Notes under the pieces: generated by a model
What the model was told of the DNA's origin: nothing
Database searches by the model: none
The model's input: the letters and a program-made list of their open reading frames with translations, nothing else
Program-made: the position numbers and the translations under genes
Source of the DNA: Monosporascus cannonballus
Lineage: Eukaryota > Ascomycota > Sordariomycetes > Xylariales
Length of the DNA stretch: 64,000 bases
Reading direction: 5' to 3'
Assembly: GCA_004154925.1 (NCBI GenBank)
Contig: QJNS01000009.1
Location: 186,001 to 250,000, forward strand
In this document: positions 11,236 to 23,539 of the stretch, piece by piece
Numbering within the stretch: position 1 is the stretch's first letter
Layout: every line of letters starts with the position of its first letter

Positions 11236-13745
11236 TTATGGACCAGCCACTTTCGTTGGACCTTCCTCTTCAAAGTTAGCAAAAACCTTATACCATTTTT
11301 CGATTCCAGTTCGGTCGAGCCGATCAAGCAAAAGCTTCATCACTGTTTCTCCACTTCCTCCGTTCCCCTATTCCCAGCTGCGGCCTTAATTACGTCTTCC
11401 GTAATGGGAACTTCGGTCCCTATTTGGTGGAGCCGATCGAACAGAAGCTTCATTACTGCACTTCCCACCCCCCATGCTTGATTTCCAGCTGCGGCCTTAA
11501 TCACGTTTTCCGTAATAGGAACCTCGTTCCCTATTCGGTCGAGCCGCTCGATCAAAAGCTTCATCACTTCAATTCCATTCGTCTCATTCCCAGCTGTGGC
11601 CTTAACCTGGTCTTCCGTAATAGGGACCTCCGTCCCCTTTTGGTCGAGTAGGTCGAGCAGAAGCTTTACTGCATCCTTATCCAAGGAATACCGCAGTCCG
11701 GATAATAGCTTTTTGTGCGATCGAAACCCGGTTCACTATTTGGTCGAGCCGATCAAGTAGAAGCTCCGCCGCTTCTTTATCCAATAGTCCAGCAATCCAG
11801 CCGATATCCTTTCTTGCGACCGGAACCTGGGCGTACTCGCCTCCTTGCTCAACCAGATCCATCACGGCCTCCAGCTTCCTTACTTCTATGATCCAATGGC
11901 CTTGGCGTCTGTATGTCATTGCTAGATTTTCCATGGTACCCAGCGCGTCTGGGTGGTCCGTCCCTTGCACCGCCCTTCTTTTCTGCACCACGTCCAAATA
12001 CAACATCTCTGCTTTCTCCAACTGGTTGTTTTTCCTGTAGATCAACGCGAGGTTATCCATGGCTGTTAGCGTGTGTAATAGCTCTTTTCCCGGCGCTCTC
12101 TCATGAAACTCCAATTCCTTTCGAAGAATCTTTTCTGCCTCTCCATACCTTCCCGCGCTTTCTGATATCAGTGCAACATCCCGTAATCTGGCCGAATGTT
12201 CGTCCAACTCCGTCTTTGGATAACTCGGCACTTCATCTTGCAACCTTCCTGGGGCCCGTTCCCAGTCCCAGACAAGAAAAAATTCATGTGGACAGGGTGT
12301 TATGGATCGTAAAAGGTCATACCACTCGAACCCTTCACGCCCGGCTTGCATGTTTCCCGTATCGCGAATGTCGATGGAGGCGGGTGTTGGGGTAACCGCA
12401 ATTGCGATAACAGCGCAATGGTCCTCGCGTAGCCTGATGATCGTAGGCCTTGATGCTCCTTCTAGAAGACAGACGACGTCGCCCTTCTGGATGGATTTCG
12501 CCGAGGCTTGGAGAGTCCAGCGAGCGCTCCATCGCCTGTCTACGCCCAAGCACAGTGCATCCTTTGAAGTGATATCCACGTTCTGTCTGTCCCCCAAATT
12601 GTCGCTTTGTACACCGGACGCCTCACCCACAACACAGCCCTTGGCCCTTATTACTGCTATCTCTTTATCGTCCCAAGTCTCCACAGATACCCGGTCTACA
12701 GATTTCTCGTCCCAAAGGGACTTGACCAGGCGGCGGAAGAGTTTGTTCCACTTAATGCTGTAGTCAGGCGATAAACCTCGTGTGCTAGGATTATCAGAGC
12801 TCCTGCCGAGCAAGGCGTAAACCTTGTCAAGACGTTCGGAAGCTTCGCGGGTGTGGTACATATCCACCAGTTCACCTAGAGGTCGTATACGAAGAGAATA
12901 TCTGCCTGACCGACTGGTTTCGTGCCTCGGCCGGCAAACTGCGCCCCTTATCAGGTATGTTACTGAAGGGATCAGACTCTGCAGGTCTGCATCGTTGCCG
13001 GAGTCTTAGTTTGTTTAAACCCGAGCAGAATGCGTATCCATCGATTTCCGTGGAACCGCACATTATCAGGACATGGCGAGCCGCGGCAACCTCTTGGAGT
13101 ATCTGCATCGAACTCTGTTAATGATTTCTGCCGATTCCATTCAAGTCTGTTCTCCTACCCAGATGCGCCTAAACCACGGCCGTCGGAGCAGCGCAAGGAT
13201 TGGTTGATGAATCTCTTCGTTGTTCGAAGACTTCGTAGACGCCTCGTCCGCAGCATCCCGTATCCCTTCGAGAGCTTTATCGCTTTCTGCTTCTTCATTG
13301 CCAAGCCAAATAATTACATGTCTTGCCTTAGCATAGATCTCCGCCATTTACTGAACTTGGAGACTCCGTTCCCCGTAGTCGTTCTGGTTGATGCAAATAG
13401 CATCCACCCAAATGATCCGTTCGATAAAGCGATCTCGAAGACGTAATACTACCGCGTATAGGTTCGGCCGTGCAGATAGTGTGCGAGCCCAACCTCGACC
13501 TCCAGGTCCTTCGGGCGATTGCTCGGCAGGGTCGCAAGTGTACTGGTCTACGTAGAGACCCTTAGCCTCGTCGGAAGGACCCCATACGTAGGATAATGCC
13601 TTGTATGGATGGGCCCCTTCGCCTAAGTCGGCTAGAGGTAGTCAAAAAGGTCGCAATATATGTCGGCCATTCCATTTCTGTCCGGCTTTAGACGGAGCAG
13701 GCGAATACTGCCCTTTGATAGAGGAGAATAGCAGTGCTTGGGCAT
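11236..13745 (-). pseudogene. Broken HET-domain protein with kinesin-light-chain-type TPRs and C-terminal repeats
   Basis: Read from the ATG at 13745 downwards, the frames give a HET (heterokaryon incompatibility) domain: ALSYVWG near 13590, IWVDAICINQ near 13400, an IYAKARHVIIWLG block near 13320 and RRPWFRRIW near 13170. A 56-bp GT-AG intron (13103-13158) then joins this to LQEVAAARHVLIMCG. Next come a linker typical of this family, two TPR-like units near 12150-11890 (NLALIYRKNNQLEKAEMLY) and about four C-terminal repeats with the core EVPITExVIKAAAGN (11700-11290). The gene is damaged. There is a 1-bp frame loss near 13638, a stop at 13348-13350 where the family has Gln (CAA to TAA), and frame changes near 12995, 11690 and 11370. 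HET proteins trigger self/non-self cell death in filamentous ascomycetes. An active protein looks unlikely unless the assembly has indel errors. Confidence 0.8.
13103..13158 (-). other. Intron of the HET pseudogene
   Basis: On the - strand it starts GTAGGA, has a branch-like CATTAAC, and ends TGCAG. Its removal restores the conserved HET block RRIW-ILQEV in frame. At 56 bp it is a typical fungal intron, showing that this part of the gene is still intact. Confidence 0.8.
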
Positions 13746-13994
13746 GGCAAAGATATCGAACAACGAAACTGGACTGGTGTGAGATTTAAGACCTGATAGT
13801 GTCCCGCCGTAGTGTGGGGCCTCACATTTTTCGGCACTTCAGGATCTGATAACTGGTGTATGTTGGATAATTCTGAAAAAGCACTAAAATAATCTTAACT
13901 TTATCGCTTGGTGAATGTTTGTTACATACTAGAGGGCACAATAGTTGGCGCGGGGCAAAAGAAGTATTTAAAGAGATACGGCCTAGAGCTTTAG

Positions 13995-14377
13995 TGTTAC
14001 GACTAGACAGGCAGAGGCCTCGGGAAACGGTCGTAATAAGGATCCGGGTGGGTCCGGTTACATAAGATAGATTTACGAAAATTAAGATCTTTGTTTTAAT
14101 ATAACGAAAAAAATTTATAAAAATTAAGCTAGTTGTCTTGATCGAACGAAGTAAATTTACAAAAATTAAAGTGTTTATTTAATTACAAATATAAATATAC
14201 ATATTTATTAATTAATAATATAAGTTATACTAATTTATAACAGTAATTCGTTGCGTAAATAATTTTTATTATTTTAAAACGCAATTAATGAATTTACTAC
14301 TTTTTTAATAAAATTTTATTTAATATAAACCCGTATAATAAAAGTTTAATAGTGAGTTAAGCTTTTTAGTCGTTATA
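13995..14377 (+). repeat. Family A LTR, + orientation
   Basis: A 383-bp copy beginning TGTTACGACTAG and ending GTTATA. The first 80 bases are GC-normal and align with the GC-normal end of the copy at 5568-5955; the remainder is AT-rich. Flanking 5-mers (TTTAG, TATAA) are not a convincing target duplication. It lies 63 bp from an oppositely oriented copy. Confidence 0.68.
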
Positions 14378-14440
14378 TATAAGTAAGATTTAAGCCATTT
14401 TCTACTTTATTAAGGTCAGGCCCTGTTTTTAAGGTTGTAG

Positions 14441-14811
14441 TGTAACGGCTAGGGATTTAACCAACTATTAAACCCAAGTTATACGGGTTTATATTAGTAG
14501 AAATATCGTGAGATTTTCAACAATAAATACAGTAACTAGTTATGTCTCGTAATAGTAAAGGCGTTTTAGGTAACGAAATTTTATTATAAGCTGCTGTTAT
14601 TTAAATTTTGAAAATAACGAATAGATATTTTTCTACTAAATGAATTAGTTTTTTATTAGATTTTGAAATTATTATAAATTTAATTTTATGAGATATTAAT
14701 AGTTCTATATAGATTTACTTGGATCTTGACGTCAAAAGAGATCTCAATCACGTAACCTATTTATGTGGATTCGACAGTCTTTTGCGGCCTGTCTTGGTTT
14801 GGGTCGTAATA
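14441..14811 (-). repeat. Solo LTR of family A with target duplication
   Basis: A 371-bp copy, on + running from TGTAACGGCTAGGG to GGGTCGTAATA. The flanks TGTAG (14436-14440) and TATAG (14812-14816) are a 5-bp duplication that differs by one TpG-to-TpA change, as RIP would cause. The length equals that of the LTR at 3991-4363. This copy supports the borders assigned to the whole family. Confidence 0.8.
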
Positions 14812-15174
14812 TATAGCTGAGTTTGCAACGAAGCGGTGACTAGAGCTTTAATGGTCTAATATATCAACTAAACCTTTTTAAAAAGCTTCAAAGAAATTAC
14901 AAAGCATTAAAAATCAGGCGTAAAATCAGATTATAATATATAAGCTTAATTAAAATGGTGTTAATATATTTGTATGTATTAATAAAAAAACCTGTTGTAT
15001 AAAATTATATTTAAATAAATTTTATTCAACTTTTTGTCTTATTAATGTTTTTCATAATACTTAAAACTATTATAAATTTCTTGTTTCAATAAGTTATACA
15101 AAATAAGTACGTTATTTTTTCCTAGCATTAATACAATGCAATTTTTCACTTTTTCTCGGCGTTGCAGCCTATCA
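14812..15174. other. AT-rich spacer between LTRs
   Basis: Mutated AT-rich sequence between a solo LTR and family A copy 2. A short - strand frame (15042-15224) crosses into the LTR and is not convincing. Nothing else is visible. Confidence 0.45.
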
Positions 15175-15528
15175 TGTCTTGACAAGCCACGACCTCTAGA
15201 AACGGTTGCAACAAAAACAGCCAAGAAAGTTAAGTGGGTCAGGTTACGTAATGGATTATTAACTGATTAATAGTAAACCAGTAAGCCGGAATACCAACAT
15301 ATTAGTAGTAAGCTAATAAACTAAAATTAAAAAAAATACGTGGGTTATTTCTATAATTTAAATAACTGTAATTTTTAATATAATTTCCTTATTTAAAGTA
15401 TTTTTAGTATTACGAAACGTGATTAATTATTATATTTAATACTAAAATCTTTTAATATTTATATTAATATAAATCTGTACAATTTGAATTTAATAATTAA
15501 TTAAATCGTTTAACCGCTATATATTATA
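15175..15528 (+). repeat. Probable 5' LTR of family A copy 2
   Basis: It aligns with the family A LTRs through the TCTAGAAACGGTTG block, the GGTTACGTAA palindrome half and the 3' part that reads TTAATTAAATCGTTTAACCGC. The start TGTCTTGACAAG is inferred from alignment to the copy at 5568-5955. The end (ATTATA) is inferred from family length. Confidence 0.6.
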
Positions 15529-18500
15529 AGGTTTTATTTAATAATATGTTTATTAGTATTAAGTACTACTTTTAATTGTTATTTCGACTAATAAATACGA
15601 AATTATCTTTTTAATAAAAATTAAATAAATGGATTTATCTTAAATTTAATACCAACGAATATATCGAAATTTACATTTAAAAATCTTTATCATTTTAACG
15701 AAAAAAGTAATTTGCAAACTGTTTTATTCAAATAAAAATATATTTTAGGTCGTAAGAAATCGAAAAGTTAACGCTCAAAATCTTCGCTTTTAAGATTTTC
15801 TTAACTGAAAATCTTTATAATTCATGTGAACTTACGATAAGAAACTGTTGAAAATATGCCGAAAATAATTAAAAAATATTCATTAAAACTGTTTTCGCTA
15901 TTAACATAATTTCGAAAATATATTAAAAGCTAATTTTAAAACCCTCGACAAAAGATATCTTACAGCGTGATATATGTTTTTAATTACGTGAAGAAATTGT
16001 TAATTTCGAAATATATAATAATATTTAAATGTCTGATAATTACAATAAAATATAATTATAATAACGAATATATATATATTAATATATTTTATAAAAGTTT
16101 AAAAAATATTATTAAAAATAGTATTATTAAATTTTCGAAACCAACGATATTAAACCGGTATCATATCGAAATGCATAAAATCAATAATAAATAATATAAA
16201 TAATATATGAAAAGTGTTTATTTTGAAATATAAAAACTAATTGATTAATTAAAAAAGAAATGCGATATGGTATTTATATTTTATAATATAACATTAGGAT
16301 AAATAAAAGTTGAAAGAGTTTATTATAAAAATAAAATCCAAGTTAAATATTAGAAATACTGAAAAATAGGATATTATTAAAGTATTTGCAAAGGATTTAA
16401 AAGAGATGTAATACAATAATGAAATACCTATACTGGAACGATGATTTACAAATAATTTAAAAAATAATAAAAATATTATTAATATAATTTGATTTTAATA
16501 CGGATGAAAGTTATTATAATAAAAACTTCGGCGCGAAATCTGAGAAACTTAGAAATTAACTTAAAACTCGTTCGAAAATTAATAATATACCGTAAGAAAC
16601 CTGTTAAAAATATCAGAAATAAATAAAAAGTGTTTTTATGGAATTTTTAATGGATATAATAGAATATACATGATATATTATAGATAACGAAAGTCCTTAA
16701 TATATAACAATTAAAAAATGTTAATTTATTAACGTATTATAGATACATATAAAAAATAACTTTGTTATTTATATCGTAAATAATAAGATAAATAAATAAC
16801 AATATGGGAATTTATAAAGCGTCATTTTAAAAAAACCATATTAATAAATAAACAACTTTTTAAAATTACTGAAATAATATTATAAAAATAATCTTTTGAT
16901 AATTATCATAATTACTAATTTATAAGAAGATTAATTTAGCATACTATGAAAGAATATTGCCAAAAGTTTATTATACACATTTGTTTTTAATTAATATTTA
17001 TTATAAATCTTAAAAACCCTCTAGAAAAAACACGACACGTTATTGAAAGGCTTTAGTAAAAAACTAATTTAAAAAATGCTTAATAAAATATTATAAATTA
17101 TACGGAAAAACAATATATTTAATAGAATAAAAAATATAAGTTGATGAGAAAGGGTAATATAGCATAGAAAATAAATGCGCCCATAAAAGATCAACTATAA
17201 TAATTTAACGTATTATACGAAAAAAATATAAATAACATTCGATAAAACTAAAAGAAATTTAAAAACGGTTATTTATAAAACAATGCGAAAACTAAAAGAA
17301 TTTAAAAGAATTTAAAACGAAACTTTTAGGAGAGGTTGTAAATATAATGATAAAAATTACTATTAAGTTTATTACCTTAAATATATAACTAAAAATATAT
17401 TCATATATTAAAATAATAAATTACTAGATTTCAGGTGAAAATTATATTATATTAAATATTATCAATAAATTTACATTTTTATAAAAATAGAAGTTAAAAC
17501 CTTATATAGTTATAAAACTAGAAGCTAAAATTTCGCTGGCGATAACAGGCAAATTTGAGATAATATTAATGATTTCGAGATTTTTATCTATCAATAGAAT
17601 TATACTGTTAATTTCCAAATTTCTTCATTTAAGATATAGGATATAAATTTAACGAAATTTTAAAAATAGTAATGTAAAATATAATTACCAAAAAGGATTA
17701 GGAAATACAATTTGCTTTATATTTTATGGATAAAAAAGTTTTTAATATTTAATTAAAAGTAATAATGAATACCAATATAAGAATAAAATAAATATTTTAT
17801 TATTTAAGGACATTTAATAATAAAAAGAGATAATTATTAAAAATAATATAATGTATCGTTATTACTATTCAAGCAAAGTTTAAATAATTAAATAACTATT
17901 TAAAATATTAATTTTAAAAATTCAAAATATTTAATTAACATGTGAATATAATATTTGAAATAAAAAGAGTTTTAAAAACACTATTTGATACGAAACTATT
18001 AGAATATAACAAATAAAATTAAACCAGAAATTAAAAAATATTACTTACGAAATTTTATCTTTTTTATAATTTTAATGAAAAATAACTAGGTATTTTTTCA
18101 AAATACCTGCAAAATCGGTTATGGAAATGAATCTAATTTTTAAATTATTTATAAAATATTTTATATTTTTTCTTTTTTAAAAAGACTAACAAATGATAGT
18201 TTATAATGAATTATTTATAATAAAACTATATTACTATTATAATTCAAACATCATTACGTTTTATGATTTAAAGAGACCCGGTTTTATGAAATTAAATAAT
18301 TTACGATACTTAAGTGTAATAATAAATATACTTTTATAAAAATTAAAGAAATATGAATAAAAGATTTACAGTAAAACATGAATTATCCAAATATTTAATT
18401 ATATTAAAAAGGATTATGCATGTATTAAGAATGTTTGAATAGGAAATAATATATGTATTATAAGTCTATTTCGATTTTTTTATTATATATTCTTTTAATA

Positions 18501-20057
18501 ATGTTACATTTTTGGAAACGGACAAAATATCCTTAAAGGATATTTTTAGACTCTTTTAAACTTTATAAAACGCTAAATTATTAATTAATATAAAAAGAAA
18601 TAATTATATAATTAAATAATAAATATTTTAAAATATTTTATTATATTAAGATTTATTAAAATACACTTTTTAGAAAATGGCTATAATATAACTTGATATA
18701 TGTTAATTATAATTAGAAACTAGAAATATTATTTACGTTGGCTTCTTATTATTAAATGTGTATTTAAAAGTTTAATAAACTCTTTATATTTTTAATTAAT
18801 TTACTAAGAAAAAGAAATAAATATTATAAAGAAAAACTGATATTATAAATTTAAAAATAACATTATAAATAAAATAAAATTTAATATTTGGGATTACGCG
18901 TTAAATCTAAAAATCGAAAAAGCAAAATAATTAAAATAAATTCTATTTTATTTGGTTTTTTTCGCATAAATTAAACGAAACCCAATTTAATTACTTTATT
19001 ACAAATGAATAATTTATATTTATTATTATACTGTCTCGAAATTTAAGTATTTGCTTAAAAAGAATTTTTATTAAATTAAACATTGTATATATTATCAAAA
19101 TTCGATGAATTTTATTAGGACGAAAACTCTTATAAGAAGTGTAATTACAATATGTAAAAAAATTCTATGTTTTCACTTTATTTATATTTACAATGGAAAT
19201 TTAGAAAACGATGAAACGAATATTTTAAATAAATTATTAAAATTGTTTTGAAAAGCTTAAATAATAATACATGTATGATTTTTAACATTACCTTAAAATA
19301 TTTACTTTTATATTAAATTAGAATAATTGTAATTAGAATTTATAATATATATTAAGAAATTAGAAAATTAAAACGTCAATTAATTAAAATATAATGAATA
19401 AGGTATAAATTTAAAAGAATATTAAAATGATCGAAAACGGAATATATATAAAGATTAAATAAATAAATATTCAATTATTCATATGACTTTTAAACAATTT
19501 TCATATATTTATTATCGCTTAAATTAAATATAATAAATTTAAAACATAATACAAATCTAATTCTTATATAAAGCTAAAATATAATAATATAAGCCTTACG
19601 AAAAATCATAATTATTACCGGTTTTAAAAAGCTATAAAATTTAGTTATTAGAGATTGTATAATTAAAGTTTCTTTTTTCGAATATTTAATAATATAAATA
19701 TAATAAGATAATACTTTGGTAATTATAGACAAATTCGAGAAATTTCTTTTTGTTCATTTTTACTAAGTAAAGAAACAATATCGAATAAATCATACAAATC
19801 TTCTTCAAAAGTATTTTTAATATATATAAATTATTACATAAAATTATATCTAATAGAACAATTACAAATATATTTTAAAACTTAATAAAGTTTTATAAAA
19901 TATATTAAGTAAAGTTTTAATTATTTAACATATTTAAACTTTAAATTAATAAATACACGAAACGGTTAAATCAAATGTTAAAAGCATATTTACAATATTA
20001 TAGTAATTACGAATAGAGTAAATAAATTAAACTATTTTTTAGTATATAATTAACGTA

Positions 20058-20515
20058 CACTAGGGGACCAAATGGATCCGTGCACTGGCCTATTTCCCAC
20101 CAAAACATACCATTTTCAATTTATTATAACTAATTACAGAAATATAATAAAAATAACGAGCTAATATTTATACGTTAATTAGTGCGTAAATTGTATATTT
20201 TTAATATCAGGTACTATTTTAGATACGTTGTTTACGGATAGAAACTGAGGTATTTTATGATAGTAAAATATTCCATGGTAAAGATTCTCAATTCTGTATA
20301 ATAAAATTTATACTAACATTAAAGTGTTCACAATTTCCGCACTTATTATAAAAATTATGAGATTATTTCAAATATAGCTATATTTATTAAAGTGTTAAGT
20401 ACATATTATTTCTATTTCATTTTAATTAATTTGTTTGTTTTGTTATAATCGGTGTATAAAGTGAATGTTTTGGTGAGAAATTGGTGGGCGCATGGATCCA
20501 TTTCACAGATTAGTG
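20058..20515. mobile_element. MITE of Tc1/mariner type (TA target)
   Basis: A 458-bp element starting CACTAGGGGACC and ending GATTAGTG. Its terminal inverted repeats are about 57 bp and imperfect; shared blocks are AATGGATCC and CACCAAAACAT. The dinucleotide TA lies on both sides (20056-20057 and 20516-20517). The flanks match the continuous integrase sequence of family A copy 1 around 2735-2760, so removing the element and one TA restores the parent sequence. The interior is non-coding and AT-rich. The inverted repeats are GC-richer than their surroundings, so it inserted after much of the decay of its host, or was copied less often. Confidence 0.8.
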
Positions 20516-21684
20516 TATAATATTGATTATTATGAAAATAGTAAAAGGGTTTTAATAAATATAAATTTTAAGTTGATATAAAATATTTAAAATTTGATAT
20601 ACAACAGATGTATTAATATTAAATAATATTTATAGTAAAATAACGCAAGTAGTTATATTAAAATATAAAATTTATATTTATATTTATACGGAATTAAATA
20701 AAGAAATAATATGATTAGAAGATTTAAAACTATGAATTTTTAAAAGAAAAGAATCATTGTTTTATTATAATACATCTTTAAATAAAAAAATCAAATCAAT
20801 ATTTTTTCATTAAATATATAGGTTTATAGAAAGGTATTCAACAAAGTTCTAAAAATATGTGTTAATTATAATATTTCTTTAAAATTCAATTTCATTTAGC
20901 TTTTTATATTTCTTTACTTATTTGAGTAGCGGATAGAATTAACATTAATATGAAAAACAATAATTTAAAAACAAAATATAAAATTATATATAAAATGAAG
21001 AAAACTTCCGATATAAAAAACGAATTGATTTAATTTGGAATCAAATAAAAAAATATTCAAATTTCGAAACTACTTAACTTTTTACATAAAGCGGTATAAA
21101 TATCTAATATTTATTACGGAAGTTTTATTGATAATGATAAAACTCAACGTTATATTTTAATGTATATTTTATAAGAAATGTTTACAGATTAACGAAATTG
21201 TAACAAATAATATTCTTTCTTTTAAATATTTAGATTTTTATTATCGTTATTATTTTATAATATTTAAAATTATTAAATATATTTAAATATTCCAAATAAA
21301 GTTAATAAAATTTGTATTTTAAACTTAATATTGTTTCCGATAACGAAGAGTACAAAATAATCGAGTAAAGAAATTAAATGAAAACTTTTACGCGATTAAC
21401 ATTTTTTAAATACCCAATTTTCGTAATATAATAATTAAATACAAAAATAAAGATATTTATTTTATTATATCACTGGTTATAATGTATATATTTTTATAGC
21501 GAAAAACCCTTTTTATTTTTTAATAAATAATATTTATTAAAATGATAAAAATATACAACATTATTTCTAAATATTGTATTTTTATCATATTGATAAATAT
21601 ATAAAAATATAATTAAAGATTATTAAAAAATCAGAAAATGTTTTAAAAATAGTTTTAAAAATAAAACCATTTTAAAGAAATTAG

Positions 21685-22082
21685 TATTACGTTTTAATAA
21701 ATCATAATTTCTAGAAACGGTTTTAATACAAATAAATAAACAATTTAACGATATTAAAGTATATAATAGATTTTAAAATTTTTAATAATCAGTTGATAAA
21801 TTGGATAACTAAATTATTAATAACATATTCATAAGCCGAAATACTAATATATTGGTAATAAATCAATAAATCAATATTAAAGCATGTACGTTTGCTATTT
21901 CTATAATTTAAAAAATATTAATTTGTAATATAATTTCGTTAACCAACACATTTTTAATATTACCGAACGTAATTAATTATTATATTTATTGCTCAAAATG
22001 TTACGATATTCCTGTTAATATAAACCAGTACGACTTAGGTTTAATAATTGGTTAAACCGCCTAGCCGTCACACAGCGGCTAT
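21685..22082 (+). repeat. 3' LTR of family A copy 2
   Basis: A 398-bp LTR, from TATTACG (ancestral TGTTACG) to GCCGTCACA. It is preceded by a purine-rich run and followed after 66 bp by a Tc1/mariner element. The internal block TAATTGGTTAAACCGCCTAG is shared with the LTR at 3991-4363. Confidence 0.72.
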
Positions 22083-22148
22083 AACTCAACCGTTGTAGAC
22101 CCATCTGTACGATAAGCCATGCTGCCACTGCTGTCTGCTGCCAAAGTA

Positions 22149-23539
22149 CAGGAGGGGTGCAAAAATCTCGGTAAATTTCCGCACGCTCCACAAAAACGTG
22201 TATTTCTTCCACTTTAACGCCAACACCCTTCATACTTTAATTATAAGTAAACAACCTAATTTGGGTCCAATTACTTTACGAAAAGAATGGTTATCTTATA
22301 CGAGAACGAAATGGAAAACCGAAAAAGATTTAGGCGACGGTTTTACCGAAATCGCCAGAAAATACGGAATATCCCCTATTACCGTCTAGTACGTCTGTAA
22401 TCGTTATACGCGTTAAAATTCAACCTAATTTTTATTACGTTCTGATCGTTTACCTATATTTCGGTCGGTTTATAAGATATTTTCTAACGATTTATTAATT
22501 TTAAACCCTTTATATTTATTATTATATTTACCGAATTATATTATATATATTATTTAAGTAAATGTTAATATAATAATTTCGTCGGAAAAAAATACTATAT
22601 TAATATGTATTTTAACGTCCGTTTTTAATTCCAGAATATACGAAATAAAAGTTGTTTTAAGCTTTAAAATACCGTAATAAATTTTTTCGAATAATAATAA
22701 AAAATTTTATTTAATAACAAAACGAACGTAAACCGTAATTACGGTAAACGATCGTAATAAGTTTTCTGCCGAAAACATTTTTAATATGTTATTTCTTTTT
22801 ATTTTAATTATAACATTAATTATTAATTAATTTTTTAAAATAAACTAATTTTGTTAATTACTCGTATATATATAGTCCCGATTTAACAAAATCGGTTAAA
22901 CGCAAATATTTTAAGGCAATATCCGGTATGGAAAACGGAATTTCTTAATAACCTTTAATAAGGACCCCGAGGCCGCCCAGGACGGAATAACCGGCTGCGT
23001 TTATCGTAAATATTTCGACCAATACCTTTTCGAATACTTTAATAACGATTTTATTTTTATACAAAATAATGCTCCCGTCCATACCGTCCGAATCGTAAAA
23101 AAATGGCTTTAAAGGCAGGCCGTCAAAGTATTAAAATGGCCTTTATATTCGCCCAATTTAAACTTTTTAAAAAACGTATAAAATTATTAAAAAAGCGCAT
23201 CTAAAAAAGGAACCGAAACTTAGGTTATTCGGCAATACGTAAAAAGCATTAGATTTACTTATCATTATTATGAATATTATATAAGAGGAATTTGCAAAAA
23301 ATATATTAAATAACTTAGTAAATAATATCTTAAAGTGGATCAAAGCTATAATTATAGGTTAGGGCTAATATACGAAATATTTAAATAACTTACCGTATAC
23401 GTAATCCATTTATCTATAAGTAATTAAAATCGCTAGTAATTTTATTAAGAATTGGTGGGAAAACGTATAAGTAAAGTTATGAAGGTGGTAGTTGGAAATA
23501 TGGGGTGGAGACTAAACCGAGACTTTTGCACCCCGACTG
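22149..23539 (+). mobile_element. Tc1/mariner transposon with degraded transposase
   Basis: Terminal inverted repeats share the block GGGGTGCAAAA(A/G)TCTCGG at 22149-22175 and, inverted, at 23513-23539. The left end follows TA; the right flank is AA, so one target copy has changed. The + strand frames give a Tc1-type transposase: a helix-turn-helix near 22330-22395 (GFTEIARKYGISPITV), then a DDE core with FIQNNAPVHT near 23060-23085 and WPLYSPNLNFLKN near 23137-23175, and a C-terminal WIKAIII...YTKY near 23335-23380. Active members have QDNAPVHT and PDLNPIE, so two catalytic Asp now read Asn and Glu reads Lys. Several stops occur. It is inactive. Confidence 0.85.

Larger units (their letters stand above)
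15175..22082 (+). mobile_element. Ty3/gypsy retrotransposon, family A copy 2 (heavily degraded, MITE inside)
   Basis: This is bounded by two family A LTRs in + orientation: about 15175-15528 (5') and 21685-22082 (3', starting TATTACG and ending GCCGTCACA). The purine-rich AAAGAAATTAG (21674-21684) abuts the 3' LTR. The interior aligns with copy 1 by eye. The RT start near 18075 parallels 470-520, and the AATATAAGCCTTACGAAAAAT word before the integrase core (19586) parallels 2262. The MITE at 20058-20515 interrupts the stretch equivalent to about 2740. GC is lower and CpG scarcer than in copy 1, so this copy looks older. No matching target duplication was seen (flanks TATCA and CAGCG), so the 5' border or the pairing of the LTRs is less certain. 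Confidence 0.68.

Noticed and set aside
13920..14038. A 119-bp LTR-like unit starting TGTTACATACTAG
   Set aside because: No target duplication, and its right part is better explained as the start of the family A LTR at 13995-14377.
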